From Jatrophihabitans sp035642535 (lineage in GTDB: Bacteria; Actinomycetota; Actinomycetes; Mycobacteriales; Jatrophihabitantaceae), in the NCBI GenBank assembly GCA_035642535.1, contig DASQSE010000048.1, positions 1 through 64,000 on the forward strand: a stretch of 64,000 nucleotides of DNA, given 5' to 3'. The notes under the pieces were generated by a model. It had not been told where the DNA came from, did not search any database, and worked only from the letters and a program-made list of their open reading frames with translations. Made by a program: the position numbers and the translations under genes. Of this stretch, positions 16,655 to 24,577 are shown piece by piece; position 1 is the stretch's first letter; every line of letters begins with the position of its first letter.

Positions 16655-17029
16655 ATGGATGAGCGAGCGGAGCCGCCGCCGGAGCCGGAGGCGCATCCGG
16701 ACTACCGGTTCACGCTCGCCAACGAGCGCACCTTCCTGGCCTGGATCCGCACCGCCCTCGCGATGGTCGCGGCCGGCATCGCCGTGGTGCAGTTGGTGCC
16801 CGAGTTCTCGTTCTTCTCGGCCGGTCGGCACGTCCTCGGCGTGCTGCTCATCCTGCTCGCGATCCTCGTCTCCGCCGTGAGCTACCTGCGGTGGCAGCGC
16901 AACGAGCAGGCAGTGCGTCGCAACCAGCCGTTGCCGCCGTCGCGGTTGCCGTGGCTGATCGCGGCCGGGCTGGTCGTCATCACTGTGCTGGCGTTGGTCT
17001 TCGTCGTGTTCTCGCACGGTGGCTCATGA
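16655..17029 (+). CDS. DUF202 (YidH-like) membrane protein
   Basis: A 124-residue protein with the DUF202 signature LANERTFLAWIRTALAM at residues ~19-35 and three predicted membrane helices (about 35-50, 60-78, 96-118). DUF202 proteins are small inner-membrane proteins of unknown function. The stop codon overlaps the start of the next DUF202 gene (ATGA), so the two are translationally coupled and probably form a heteromer. Start ATG 16655. Confidence 0.85.
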   Translation: MDERAEPPPEPEAHPDYRFTLANERTFLAWIRTALAMVAAGIAVVQLVPEFSFFSAGRHVLGVLLILLAILVSAVSYLRWQRNEQAVRRNQPLPPSRLPWLIAAGLVVITVLALVFVVFSHGGS

Positions 17030-17337
17030 GCGTCGACGTCGGGCTACAGCCGGAGCGCACCTACCTGGCCTGGACGCGGACGGGCCTGGCCTTCGCCGCC
17101 GTCGCCGCGCTGCTCGTCCGGCGCGCGACCGAAGGGCACGCCTGGCTGCTCGCGTTCGGGGTTCCGGCGTCTGCCGCCGCTGCGGTGATCCTCGCTCGCG
17201 CGCACTGGCGGTACCGGATGACGATCGCCCGGGTAGAGCAGGGGCGCTCGCCGGCGTATCCGCGGCTCATCGCCGCAGTCGCGGTCGCGGCCTGCGTCGT
17301 CTCCGCCGGCGGATTGATGGCGATCCTGGCGACGTGA
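17026..17337 (+). CDS. DUF202 membrane protein, second of a pair
   Basis: A 103-residue protein with a shortened DUF202 motif (LQPERTYLAWTRTGLAF) and three membrane helices. It overlaps the preceding DUF202 gene by 4 bases (ATGA at 17026-17029). Paired DUF202 genes of ~120 and ~100 residues are a common actinobacterial arrangement. Function unknown. Confidence 0.85.
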   Translation: MSVDVGLQPERTYLAWTRTGLAFAAVAALLVRRATEGHAWLLAFGVPASAAAAVILARAHWRYRMTIARVEQGRSPAYPRLIAAVAVAACVVSAGGLMAILAT

Positions 17338-17366
17338 TTGTCGGCGGCCGCTGTTAGACAGGGTGG

Positions 17367-19487
17367 ATGACCGGCGTGCGTGATCTGACGGAACTCCGTG
17401 CCCAGGCGCAGCACCATCTGGCCGCGCTGGCCGGCGGGGGCGCCCTGCTCCGCGAGGATCAGTGGACGGCGATCGCGGCGCTGGTGGCCGAGCGGCGGCG
17501 GGCGTTGGTCGTGCAGCGGACGGGGTGGGGCAAGTCTGCGGTGTATTTCGTCGCGACCGCGCTGCTGCGGGCCCAGGGCGCCGGGCCCACGGTGATCGTC
17601 TCGCCGCTGCTCGCCCTGATGCGTAACCAGATCGCGGCGGCCGAGCGGGCCGGTATTCATGCCGTGACGATCAACTCGACGAACATCGACGAATGGCAGC
17701 AGGTCTACGCCGACGTCGCACGCGGCGAGGTGGACGTGCTGCTGCTCTCCCCGGAGCGGCTGAACAACCCCGACTTCCGCGACAACGTCCTGCCGCAACT
17801 CGCGGCCACCTGTGGCCTGCTGGTCGTCGACGAGGCGCATTGCATCAGCGACTGGGGCCACGACTTCCGGCCCGACTTCCGCCGGCTGCGCACCCTGCTG
17901 CCCGAACTTCCGAACGGCATCCCGGTGCTTGCGACCACGGCCACCGCCAACGCGCGGGTGGTCGACGACGTCGCCGACGTGCTCGGTCTCGGCCGGGTCG
18001 ATGCAGACGACGTGCTCGTCCTGCGCGGCAGCCTCGATCGCGATTCGCTGCACCTGGGTGTGCTCGACCTGCCGACGACTGCGCACCGCCTGGCGTGGCT
18101 CGCGGAGCACCTCGGCACGATGCCCGGCGCGGGGATCATCTACACGCTCACCGTCGCTGCCTCGCAGGAGGTTGCCGACTACCTGCGCGAGCGCGGCTTC
18201 CAGGTGGCTGCGTACTCCGGCCAGACCGAGCAGACCGAGCGACTCGCCGCCGAGGACGATCTGATCAACAACCGGGTGAAGGCACTCGTCGCTACCTCGG
18301 CCCTCGGCATGGGTTTCGACAAGCCCGACTTGGGGTTCGTGATCCACTTCGGCGCCCCGGCCTCGCCGATCGCGTACTACCAGCAGGTCGGTCGTGCTGG
18401 ACGCAGCGTCGACCGGGCTCAGGTGATCTTGCTCCCCGGTCCGGAGGATCAGGCGATCTGGGACTACTTCGTGTCGGTCGGCTTCCCCGCCGAGGAGCAC
18501 GTCCGGATGGCGCTGCGCACGCTCGCAGCGGGGGACGGGCCGATGAGCACTGCCTCGCTCGAGACCCGCGTCGAGCTGAACCGCTCGCGACTCGAGACGA
18601 TGCTCAAGGTGCTCGATGTCGACGGCGCGGTGCAGCGCGTGCGCGGCGGCTGGATCGCGACGGGCGCCGAGTGGCACTACGACGCCGAGCGGTACCGCAG
18701 GGTCGCTCAGGTGCGGCAGGACGAGCAGCGGGCGATGCGCGAATACCAGTCCACCGGCGAGTGCCGGATGCGCTTCCTGCGCGAGCAGCTTGACGACCCC
18801 CGCGCGGATGACTGCGGCCGGTGCGACAACTGCGGCGGGCTCACCCTGAACGCCGAGGTCGCGGAAGCGGCGGTCTCAGCCGCGTCGTCCACGTTGGGCC
18901 GGCCCGGTGTGGCGTTCGACCCGCGCCGCATGTGGCCGAGTGCGATGCCGGGCCTCGGCATCGACGTCAGGGGCAAGCTGCCGGCGATCGATCAGGCCGA
19001 GCCCGGCCGGGTGATCGCTCGGCTCACCGATCTGGGCTACGGATCGTCGCTGCGCGCGCTGCTCGGCGCCGACGCACCCGACGGATCCGTACCGGACGGC
19101 CTCGTCAAGGCGTGCATCCAGGTGCTGGCCGCCTGGGATTGGGCGCAGCGACCGACTGCTGTCGTGCACGTGGGCTCGCTGCGCCGGCCGGCCATGGTCG
19201 GCGGACTGGCGGCGCGGCTGGCCGAGATCGGGCACCTCAGCGACCTCGGCGGCATCCCGCACGGCGGGCGATCGTCGTCGGGGCGCACCAACAGTGCGCT
19301 CCGCCTGCGCGAGGTCTGGGATGCCTACGAAGTGCCGGACTCGGTTGTCGCGCAACTGAACGGGCAGCCGGTGCTGCTCGTCGACGACTTCGTCGACACC
19401 GGCTGGACGTTCACGGTGGTGGCTCGGCTGCTGCGCCAGGCCGGGGCCGGCGAGATCTACCCCTTCGCGCTCGCGCTCGCGGCGTGA
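17367..19487 (+). CDS. RecQ-like DNA helicase with C-terminal phosphoribosyltransferase-like domain
   Basis: A 706-residue protein. Residues ~25-360 are the two RecA folds of a RecQ-type SF2 helicase: Walker A QRTGWGKSAV, DEAH box VVDEAHCISDWGHDFR (about residue 152 on), and motif VI QQVGRAGRS. A RecQ zinc segment follows (CRMRFLREQ, then CGRCDNC). Instead of an HRDC domain, the last ~120 residues resemble a type I PRTase with a PRPP-binding loop LLVDDFVDTGWT at ~670-682. Domains of this kind occur in ComF-like proteins. It probably unwinds DNA in repair; the role of the tail is unknown. Start ATG 17367. Confidence 0.85.
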   Translation: MTGVRDLTELRAQAQHHLAALAGGGALLREDQWTAIAALVAERRRALVVQRTGWGKSAVYFVATALLRAQGAGPTVIVSPLLALMRNQIAAAERAGIHAVTINSTNIDEWQQVYADVARGEVDVLLLSPERLNNPDFRDNVLPQLAATCGLLVVDEAHCISDWGHDFRPDFRRLRTLLPELPNGIPVLATTATANARVVDDVADVLGLGRVDADDVLVLRGSLDRDSLHLGVLDLPTTAHRLAWLAEHLGTMPGAGIIYTLTVAASQEVADYLRERGFQVAAYSGQTEQTERLAAEDDLINNRVKALVATSALGMGFDKPDLGFVIHFGAPASPIAYYQQVGRAGRSVDRAQVILLPGPEDQAIWDYFVSVGFPAEEHVRMALRTLAAGDGPMSTASLETRVELNRSRLETMLKVLDVDGAVQRVRGGWIATGAEWHYDAERYRRVAQVRQDEQRAMREYQSTGECRMRFLREQLDDPRADDCGRCDNCGGLTLNAEVAEAAVSAASSTLGRPGVAFDPRRMWPSAMPGLGIDVRGKLPAIDQAEPGRVIARLTDLGYGSSLRALLGADAPDGSVPDGLVKACIQVLAAWDWAQRPTAVVHVGSLRRPAMVGGLAARLAEIGHLSDLGGIPHGGRSSSGRTNSALRLREVWDAYEVPDSVVAQLNGQPVLLVDDFVDTGWTFTVVARLLRQAGAGEIYPFALALAA

Positions 19488-19508
19488 CGCAACACGACGT
19501 GGTGTGCC

Positions 19509-20693
19509 ATGGTCGGTGAGATGGACGTCGAAGCGCTGCGCGCGATCACGCCCGGCTGCCGCAACCGCATCCACCTCAACAACGCGGGCGCGGGACTGCT
19601 CAGCACCCCGACGCTCGACGCGATGCGCGCCCAACTCGACCTCGAAGCCGCGATCGGCGGCTACGAGGCCGCGGCACAGGTCGCCGATCAGATCGAGGAC
19701 GCGTATCGGTCGCTCGCCCAACTGCTCGGCGGCACGGCGGAGCAGATCGCGCTGTTCGACAACTCCACACACGCGTGGAACGCCGCGTTCTACTCCGTCC
19801 CGCTGGGCCCGGGCGATCGCGTCATCACGGCGTACAGCGAATACGGCAGCAGTGTCTTCGCCTATTGGCAGGTTGCGCGCCGCACTGGCGCCGAGTTGGT
19901 GATTGCGCCCAACGACGCGTCCGGTCAGGTCGACGTCGACGCTCTGACGAGCCTGATCGACGAGCGGACGAAGCTGATCGGCCTGACCTGGGTGCCGACC
20001 AGCGGCGGCCTCGTCAACCCGGCGGCCGAAGTCGGGCGCGTGGCGCGCGCGGCCGACGTGCTGTACCTGCTCGACGCCACCCAGGTCGCCGGACAGCTGC
20101 CGATCGACGTGCCGAGCCTCGGCTGCGACATGCTGACCGGCACCGGCCGCAAGTTCCTGCGCGGCCCGCGCGGCACCGGATTCCTCTGGGCCGGACCGCG
20201 AGCGCTCGAGCGACTCGAGCCGTTCGTGGTCGAGATCCGCTCGGCACGCTGGCTCGGTGACGACCGGTTCGCGTGGGTCGATGGCGCCCGCCGCTTCGAG
20301 TCGTGGGAGACGAGCTACGTCAACCTGCTCGGGCTCGACGCCGCGGTGCGCCAGGCGCTCGAGCTCGGCGTGGCCGCGACCGCGTCCCGTGCCGTCGCCC
20401 TCGGCCACCGCCTGCGCGACGGGCTCGACGATCTCGACGGCGTGCAGACCCACGACCTGGGCGTCGAGCGCTGCGCGATCGTGAGCGCATCAGTCGCGGG
20501 GCGCCCGCCAGACGAGGTCCAACGGCTGCTCGCCGGGCGCGGCATCAATGTGACGACCACCGACCCCGAGGACAACCAACTAGATCCGCGCGGCGCGGAA
20601 CTGCATCCACTCGTCCGCTTCTCGCCGCACTACTTCAACACCGAGGACGAGATCGACCGAACGCTCGACGAGGTCGCGGCCGTCGCCCGCTGA
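19509..20693 (+). CDS. PLP-dependent aminotransferase class V (cysteine-desulfurase-like)
   Basis: A 394-residue fold-type I PLP enzyme. It starts RIHLNNAGAGLL, typical of class V, and the Schiff-base lysine is Lys215 in GTGRKFLRGPRGTGFLW. The PLP-contact segment is LLDATQVAGQLPID. No conserved catalytic Cys loop of an IscS-type desulfurase is obvious, so isopenicillin-N-epimerase-like or another lyase/aminotransferase activity is equally possible. An internal ATG at 19521 is an alternative start. Its last codons and stop are repeated in the 119-bp tandem repeat immediately downstream. Confidence 0.8.
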   Translation: MVGEMDVEALRAITPGCRNRIHLNNAGAGLLSTPTLDAMRAQLDLEAAIGGYEAAAQVADQIEDAYRSLAQLLGGTAEQIALFDNSTHAWNAAFYSVPLGPGDRVITAYSEYGSSVFAYWQVARRTGAELVIAPNDASGQVDVDALTSLIDERTKLIGLTWVPTSGGLVNPAAEVGRVARAADVLYLLDATQVAGQLPIDVPSLGCDMLTGTGRKFLRGPRGTGFLWAGPRALERLEPFVVEIRSARWLGDDRFAWVDGARRFESWETSYVNLLGLDAAVRQALELGVAATASRAVALGHRLRDGLDDLDGVQTHDLGVERCAIVSASVAGRPPDEVQRLLAGRGINVTTTDPEDNQLDPRGAELHPLVRFSPHYFNTEDEIDRTLDEVAAVAR

Positions 20694-20916
20694 TTTCCCT
20701 GCGCGCCAGCGCGGCTCTTTGGGCCGTGTCTTCGCTCGTCGCTCGCAGCCTCCTTCGTCGGCCACTCGACTCCTCGGTCCAGACACGGCCTCGCCGCGCC
20801 GTCGCCCGCTGATTTCCCTGCGCGCCAGCGCGGCTCTTTAGGCCGTGTCTTCCCTCGTCGCTCGCAGCCTCCTTCGTCGGCCACTCGACTCCTCGGTCCA
20901 GACACGGCCTCGCCGC
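20679..20916. repeat. 119-bp tandem duplication with internal hairpin
   Basis: Two nearly identical 119-base units (20679-20797 and 20798-20916) occupy the gap between a + strand and a - strand gene. Each begins with the last bases and TGA of the aminotransferase gene and contains an inverted repeat: GGCCGTGTCT/AGACACGGCC at 20722-20731 and 20781-20790 in unit 1, AGGCCGTGTCT/AGACACGGCCT at 20840-20850 and 20900-20910 in unit 2. Only a few bases differ between units. A degenerate third start follows at 20917. It could be a duplicated bidirectional terminator or a REP-like element. Confidence 0.85.
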
Positions 20917-20930
20917 ACCGTCGCGACTGA

Positions 20931-21665
20931 TCACCCTGCCCTGCGGCGCAACGACCAGAGCTGGCGGGCGCGCTCGACCTCGACGGCGACGTGCCACGGC
21001 ACACCTGGCGGGCCGGACTCCTGACGCAGCGATGCGTGCATCGCCCGGGCAAGCGGCGGATCGGTGGCCACTCGCCGCGCCAACGCGAGCGCCGCCGGCT
21101 CGACGTCGGCGTCCGCCTCGGCCGCCCAGGCGAGACCCAGCTCGACGGCCCGCTCGCCGTTGACCTCCGCGCCGAAGATGCCGAGCGCCGCGGCGACCTG
21201 CGGGCCGGCCAGCCGCGTGACGAGCGCGAAGTGCCCGCCGCCGGGATGCAGTCCGATCCGGCCGAACCCGGACAACAGCCGGGCGTCGCGGGCCACGATG
21301 CGCACGTCGGTCGCCAGCGCCAGGTTCAGCCCGGCACCGACCGCGGCGCCACGCACCGCCGCGATCGACGGCGCCTTCGCCTCGCCCAGCCGAACGAACG
21401 CGGAGTAGATGCTCTCGATCGCGGTGACGTTCGCGTCGGCGACCGGATCGGACTCCACGCCGCCCAACGTGCTGAGATCCGCGCCCGCGCAGAACGCGGG
21501 CCCGCCGGTGACCACGATCGCGCCGACGCCGGTGTCGGCGTCCGCGCGGTCCACTGCCGCCGCCAGTTCCAACGCGGTTTCGGGGGTCAGCGCGTTCCTG
21601 CGTTCCGGGGCGGCGAGCGCGATCGTCGCGACGCCGTCCGTTACGTCGTACTGGATCGCGCTCAT
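20931..21665 (-). CDS. Enoyl-CoA hydratase/isomerase family protein
   Basis: A 244-residue crotonase-fold enzyme. It shows the standard N-terminus (VTDGVATIALAAPERRNAL), the oxyanion-hole segment GGPAFCAGADLS, and a second signature around GAAVGAGLNLALATDVRI. The usual catalytic glutamate positions are partly substituted, so hydratase versus isomerase cannot be decided. I chose ATG 21665 since GGAAG lies 5 bases upstream. It diverges from the SnoaL-like gene; the shared promoter holds a CGATATCG motif copy. It fits a CoA-thioester degradation pathway. Confidence 0.85.
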   Translation of the reverse strand: MSAIQYDVTDGVATIALAAPERRNALTPETALELAAAVDRADADTGVGAIVVTGGPAFCAGADLSTLGGVESDPVADANVTAIESIYSAFVRLGEAKAPSIAAVRGAAVGAGLNLALATDVRIVARDARLLSGFGRIGLHPGGGHFALVTRLAGPQVAAALGIFGAEVNGERAVELGLAWAAEADADVEPAALALARRVATDPPLARAMHASLRQESGPPGVPWHVAVEVERARQLWSLRRRAG

Positions 21666-21700
21666 TGCCACTTCCAACGGTTGGGTTCGGGATGAGTTTC

Positions 21701-21733
21701 CGTACTATACGACGATATCGAGATTGGATACAG
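21701..21733. promoter_or_regulatory. Motif copy a: CGATATCG element in divergent promoter
   Basis: An AT-rich island in G+C-rich DNA containing CGATATCG at 21713-21720, flanked by TACTATACGA and GATTGGATAC. It sits between the enoyl-CoA hydratase (-) and NTF2-like (+) genes. Recurs upstream of most cluster transcription units. Confidence 0.6.
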
Positions 21734-21740
21734 TGAGGCC

Positions 21741-22259
21741 ATGTCTCAAGCGATGAGGACCGCATACCTGCCGAACGCGCACCGCGGGCCCGCCTGGGAC
21801 GGCGCCCGTGACCTGCTCAGTCGGCCGCCAGCGACAGAGCCGTCGCTCGAGTACCTGCGCGCCGAGCAATCGGTGCGCGACTTCATCGCGCGCTACGCGT
21901 TCACGCTGGATCGCGGCGACGTCGACGGCCTCATGCAGTTCTTCGCGGCCGACTGCGTCATGACCAACCAGCGCGGCACGTTCGCCACGCCCGCCGAGAT
22001 GCGCGCGGAGTACGAGGGCATCGTGCGCAATGTGCCGCACCGCATGCACCTTCTCTCCAACCTGCTGGTCCGGTTCGCGGACGACCTGGCGACTGCGACC
22101 GTGAGCTACTACTTCCGCGCGGTGCTCGAACCGCCGGGCGGTCCGCCGCGGTCGCTCGGCGGAATCATCCTCGACCAGCTGCGCAACGACGCGGGCGCGT
22201 GGCGAATCTATCGGCGCAACGTGTCGATCGACTTCGATACCGAGCTCAGCATCGGCTGA
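21741..22259 (+). CDS. SnoaL-like (NTF2 fold) protein
   Basis: A 172-residue protein of the SnoaL_4 type. It has an N-terminal helix VRDFIARYAFTLDRGDVDGL, then FFAADCVMTNQRG, and a long twisted sheet. This subgroup often accompanies ring-hydroxylating oxygenases or acts as small isomerase/dehydratase-like proteins in degradation clusters. ATG 21741 follows GTGAGG. Its terminal codons plus stop (TCAGCATCGGCTGAC) recur as a direct repeat on the far side of the downstream hairpin. Substrate unknown. Confidence 0.78.
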   Translation: MSQAMRTAYLPNAHRGPAWDGARDLLSRPPATEPSLEYLRAEQSVRDFIARYAFTLDRGDVDGLMQFFAADCVMTNQRGTFATPAEMRAEYEGIVRNVPHRMHLLSNLLVRFADDLATATVSYYFRAVLEPPGGPPRSLGGIILDQLRNDAGAWRIYRRNVSIDFDTELSIG

Positions 22260-22389
22260 CCTCGGCAGGAAGTGTTGACAGGGGTTGATCAGCTTTTCCT
22301 GCTCGAGGGACGCTGCGCATGGTGGTACAGCGTCCCTGCGGCAGGAAAACCTGATCAACAGGTGCTGGCGAAGTCAGCATCGGCTGACC
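22246..22389. repeat. Long hairpin flanked by 16-bp direct repeats
   Basis: TCAGCATCGGCTGACC occurs at 22246-22261 (the 3' end of the SnoaL-like gene) and again at 22374-22389. Between them is a hairpin with two 32-base arms (22284-22315 and 22328-22359, only a few mismatches) and a 12-base loop; the ends read GTTGATCAG and CTGATCAAC. The layout resembles a small palindromic insertion with a target duplication. It also lies where a bidirectional terminator is expected, between convergent genes. No transposase is present. Confidence 0.75.
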
Positions 22390-22394
22390 GGGCG

Positions 22395-23603
22395 TCAGGC
22401 GAGTAGCAGCGCCGGTTCGGTGAGGGTGTCGACGAGCAGCGCGAGGAATCGCCGGCCGAGGGCTCCGTCGGCGATGCGGTGGTCGTAGGAGAACGAGAGC
22501 GGCATGACGGGCGCGATGGCGACCTGTCCGGCGCGCGCGACCGGTTGCTCCTTGGCCCGGCCGGCCGACAGGATGCCGACCGTCCCGTACGGCACGAGCG
22601 GCGTCCCGAAGCCGTTGCCACCGGCGGCCCCGATGTTCGTGACGGTGAACGTCTGTCCGGTGATCTCACTGCGCTGCAAGGTCCGCGCCCGGGCTGCCTC
22701 GCTGAGCCGGGCGATCTCCGCGGCCAGTTCGAGCATGCTCTTGGTCCCCGCATCGTGGATCACCGCGACGATGACCCCGTCCGGTGTATCGACGGCCACG
22801 CCGACGTCGTGCCGGTGATGGAAGACGAGATCGTCCCCGTCGAGCGAGGCGTTGAACACCGGCAGCGCCTTCAGCGCCGGGATCACCGCGGCCACGAGCA
22901 GTGCGTCGATGGACACGTTCGCGCCGCGCGTCTCGCGCAGCGTCTTGCGCACGGCGAGCAGTCGCGTCGCATCGACCTCGTCGAAGGCGGTCACCTGCGG
23001 GATCTCCGCCCAGGACCGAGCCACGTTCGCGGCAATCGTGCGACGCAGCACGCTCATCGGCACGCGTTCGTCCGCGGCGGTGGCGGGCGCGCTCGCCCGC
23101 GACCCGTTCGACTGCGCGTGCGCTTCCACGTCCTGTCGGGTGATCCGGCCCGCCCGCCCGCTGCCGCGCACGGCCGTCAGGTCGATGCCGAGTTCCTTCG
23201 CGAGCTTGCGCACCGGTGGCAGTGCGGCGGGCCGGCGTGCCACCGGGGCGGCTGCCGCCTGGATCGGGGCCAGCTCTTCCTGCGTCTCGACGAGGCTGCC
23301 CACGATCGGTGCGGCGGCAGCCGGGTCGGCTGCCGCGGGCGGCGCATCAGCGACCTCGTCGGCCGAATCGCCGATGAGCGCGAGCAACTCGCCGACCGAC
23401 ATCACCTCGCCCTCGCCCGCACCGTGCTGCAACACCGTCCCGGCCACCGGGCTGGGGATCTCCGTCACCGCCTTGGCCGTCTCCACCTCGACCAGCGTCT
23501 CGTCCATGCCGACGGTGCCACCGACCGGCACGTGCCAGTGGATGACGGTCGCCTCGACAAGCCCTTCGCCGAGATCGGGCAACGCGAACTTGGTGGCCGT
23601 CAT
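22395..23603 (-). CDS. bkdC: Dihydrolipoamide acyltransferase (E2) of a 2-oxo acid dehydrogenase complex
   Basis: A 402-residue E2 subunit. The lipoyl domain (residues 1-80) carries the lipoylated Lys44 in VEVETAKAV. A linker leads to a peripheral subunit-binding domain (VRKLAKELGIDLTAVRGSG, ~150-185) and a catalytic domain ending in the active-site motif DHRIADGA. It transfers the acyl group from E1 to CoA. The start overlaps the E1beta stop by 4 bases (ATGA), so the three subunits are one operon. No E3 gene is nearby. BCKDH type is inferred from split E1 subunits; acetoin dehydrogenase is an alternative. Confidence 0.88.
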   Translation of the reverse strand: MTATKFALPDLGEGLVEATVIHWHVPVGGTVGMDETLVEVETAKAVTEIPSPVAGTVLQHGAGEGEVMSVGELLALIGDSADEVADAPPAAADPAAAAPIVGSLVETQEELAPIQAAAAPVARRPAALPPVRKLAKELGIDLTAVRGSGRAGRITRQDVEAHAQSNGSRASAPATAADERVPMSVLRRTIAANVARSWAEIPQVTAFDEVDATRLLAVRKTLRETRGANVSIDALLVAAVIPALKALPVFNASLDGDDLVFHHRHDVGVAVDTPDGVIVAVIHDAGTKSMLELAAEIARLSEAARARTLQRSEITGQTFTVTNIGAAGGNGFGTPLVPYGTVGILSAGRAKEQPVARAGQVAIAPVMPLSFSYDHRIADGALGRRFLALLVDTLTEPALLLA

Positions 23604-24577
23604 GAGGCGAGCACCCGTTCGGCGGTGGTGACGATGCGTTCGGTGCTGGGCAGATAGTGGTGCTCGGCCATCTTGAGCGGAATGACCGTGTCCCAACCGG
23701 TGACCCGCGCGACGGGCGCCTCGAGGTCGTAGGCGCAGTGCTCCTGCAGCGATGCGATCACCTCGGCGCCCAGACCTGCCGAGCGCGGCGCCTCGTGGAT
23801 CACGACCGCGCGGCCGGTCTTGCGCACCGACGCGGCGAGCGTGTCGACGTTCATCGGCGCGAGGCAGCGCAGGTCGACGACCTCGGCCGAAACGCCTGAG
23901 GCGGCGAGCTTCTCCGCCGCCTCGCGGGTCTCCTTCATCATCGCTCCCCACGAGACGAGCGTGATGTCCGAGCCGAGCCGTTCGACGGTCGATGTGTCGA
24001 GTCGGGCCGGCGGCGAGTCGTCCGGCACCTCCTCCTTCACCGAGCGATACATCCGGATCGGCTCGAGGAAGATGACCGGATCCGGGTCTTCGATCGCGGC
24101 GCGCAGCATCCCGGCCGCGTCCGCCGGGCGGGACGGGACGACCACCTTGAGCCCGGGAATGTGTGCGTAGATCGTCTCGGTCGATTCGGAATGGTGCTCG
24201 GCCGCGCCGATGCCGCCGCCGTACGGAATCCGGATGACCATCGGTACGGTGAAGCGGTGCCGGGTGCGGTGCCGCATCCGCGCCACGTGACTGATGATCT
24301 GGTCGAACGCCGGATACGAGAAGCCCATGAACTGCAGTTCGACGACCGGGCGCATCCCCGCGACTGCAAGCCCGAGCGCGGTGCCGACGATGCCGGACTC
24401 GGCCAGCGGCGTGTCGACGACTCGATGCGCGCCGTGCTTCGCGCGCAGGCCGTCGGTGATGCGGAAGACGCCGCCGGTGCGACCGACGTCCTCACCCAGG
24501 ACGATGATGTCGTCGCTGCGGCCGAGCGCGTTGTCGAGCGCCAGCGTGATTGCCTGGGCGAGCGTGCGACTGGCCAT
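23600..24577 (-). CDS. bkdB: 2-oxo acid dehydrogenase E1 component, beta subunit
   Basis: A 325-residue transketolase-pyrimidine plus C-terminal domain protein. It begins TLAQAITLALDNAL and contains LGEDVGRTGGVFRIT, the TPP-contacting VVDTPLAESGIVG, and the conserved YGGGIGAAEHHSES. The length fits BkdB/PdhB E1beta. It pairs with the adjacent alpha subunit for TPP-dependent oxidative decarboxylation of a 2-oxo acid. The start ATG 24577 overlaps the E1alpha stop by one base, and its stop overlaps the E2 start. Confidence 0.9.
   Translation of the reverse strand: MASRTLAQAITLALDNALGRSDDIIVLGEDVGRTGGVFRITDGLRAKHGAHRVVDTPLAESGIVGTALGLAVAGMRPVVELQFMGFSYPAFDQIISHVARMRHRTRHRFTVPMVIRIPYGGGIGAAEHHSESTETIYAHIPGLKVVVPSRPADAAGMLRAAIEDPDPVIFLEPIRMYRSVKEEVPDDSPPARLDTSTVERLGSDITLVSWGAMMKETREAAEKLAASGVSAEVVDLRCLAPMNVDTLAASVRKTGRAVVIHEAPRSAGLGAEVIASLQEHCAYDLEAPVARVTGWDTVIPLKMAEHHYLPSTERIVTTAERVLAS

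Noticed and set aside
20635..21765. A 376-residue Arg/Gly-rich frame on the - strand across the tandem repeat
   Set aside because: Composition is typical of antisense shadow in high-GC DNA; the crotonase gene occupies the same strand region in another frame with clear family motifs.
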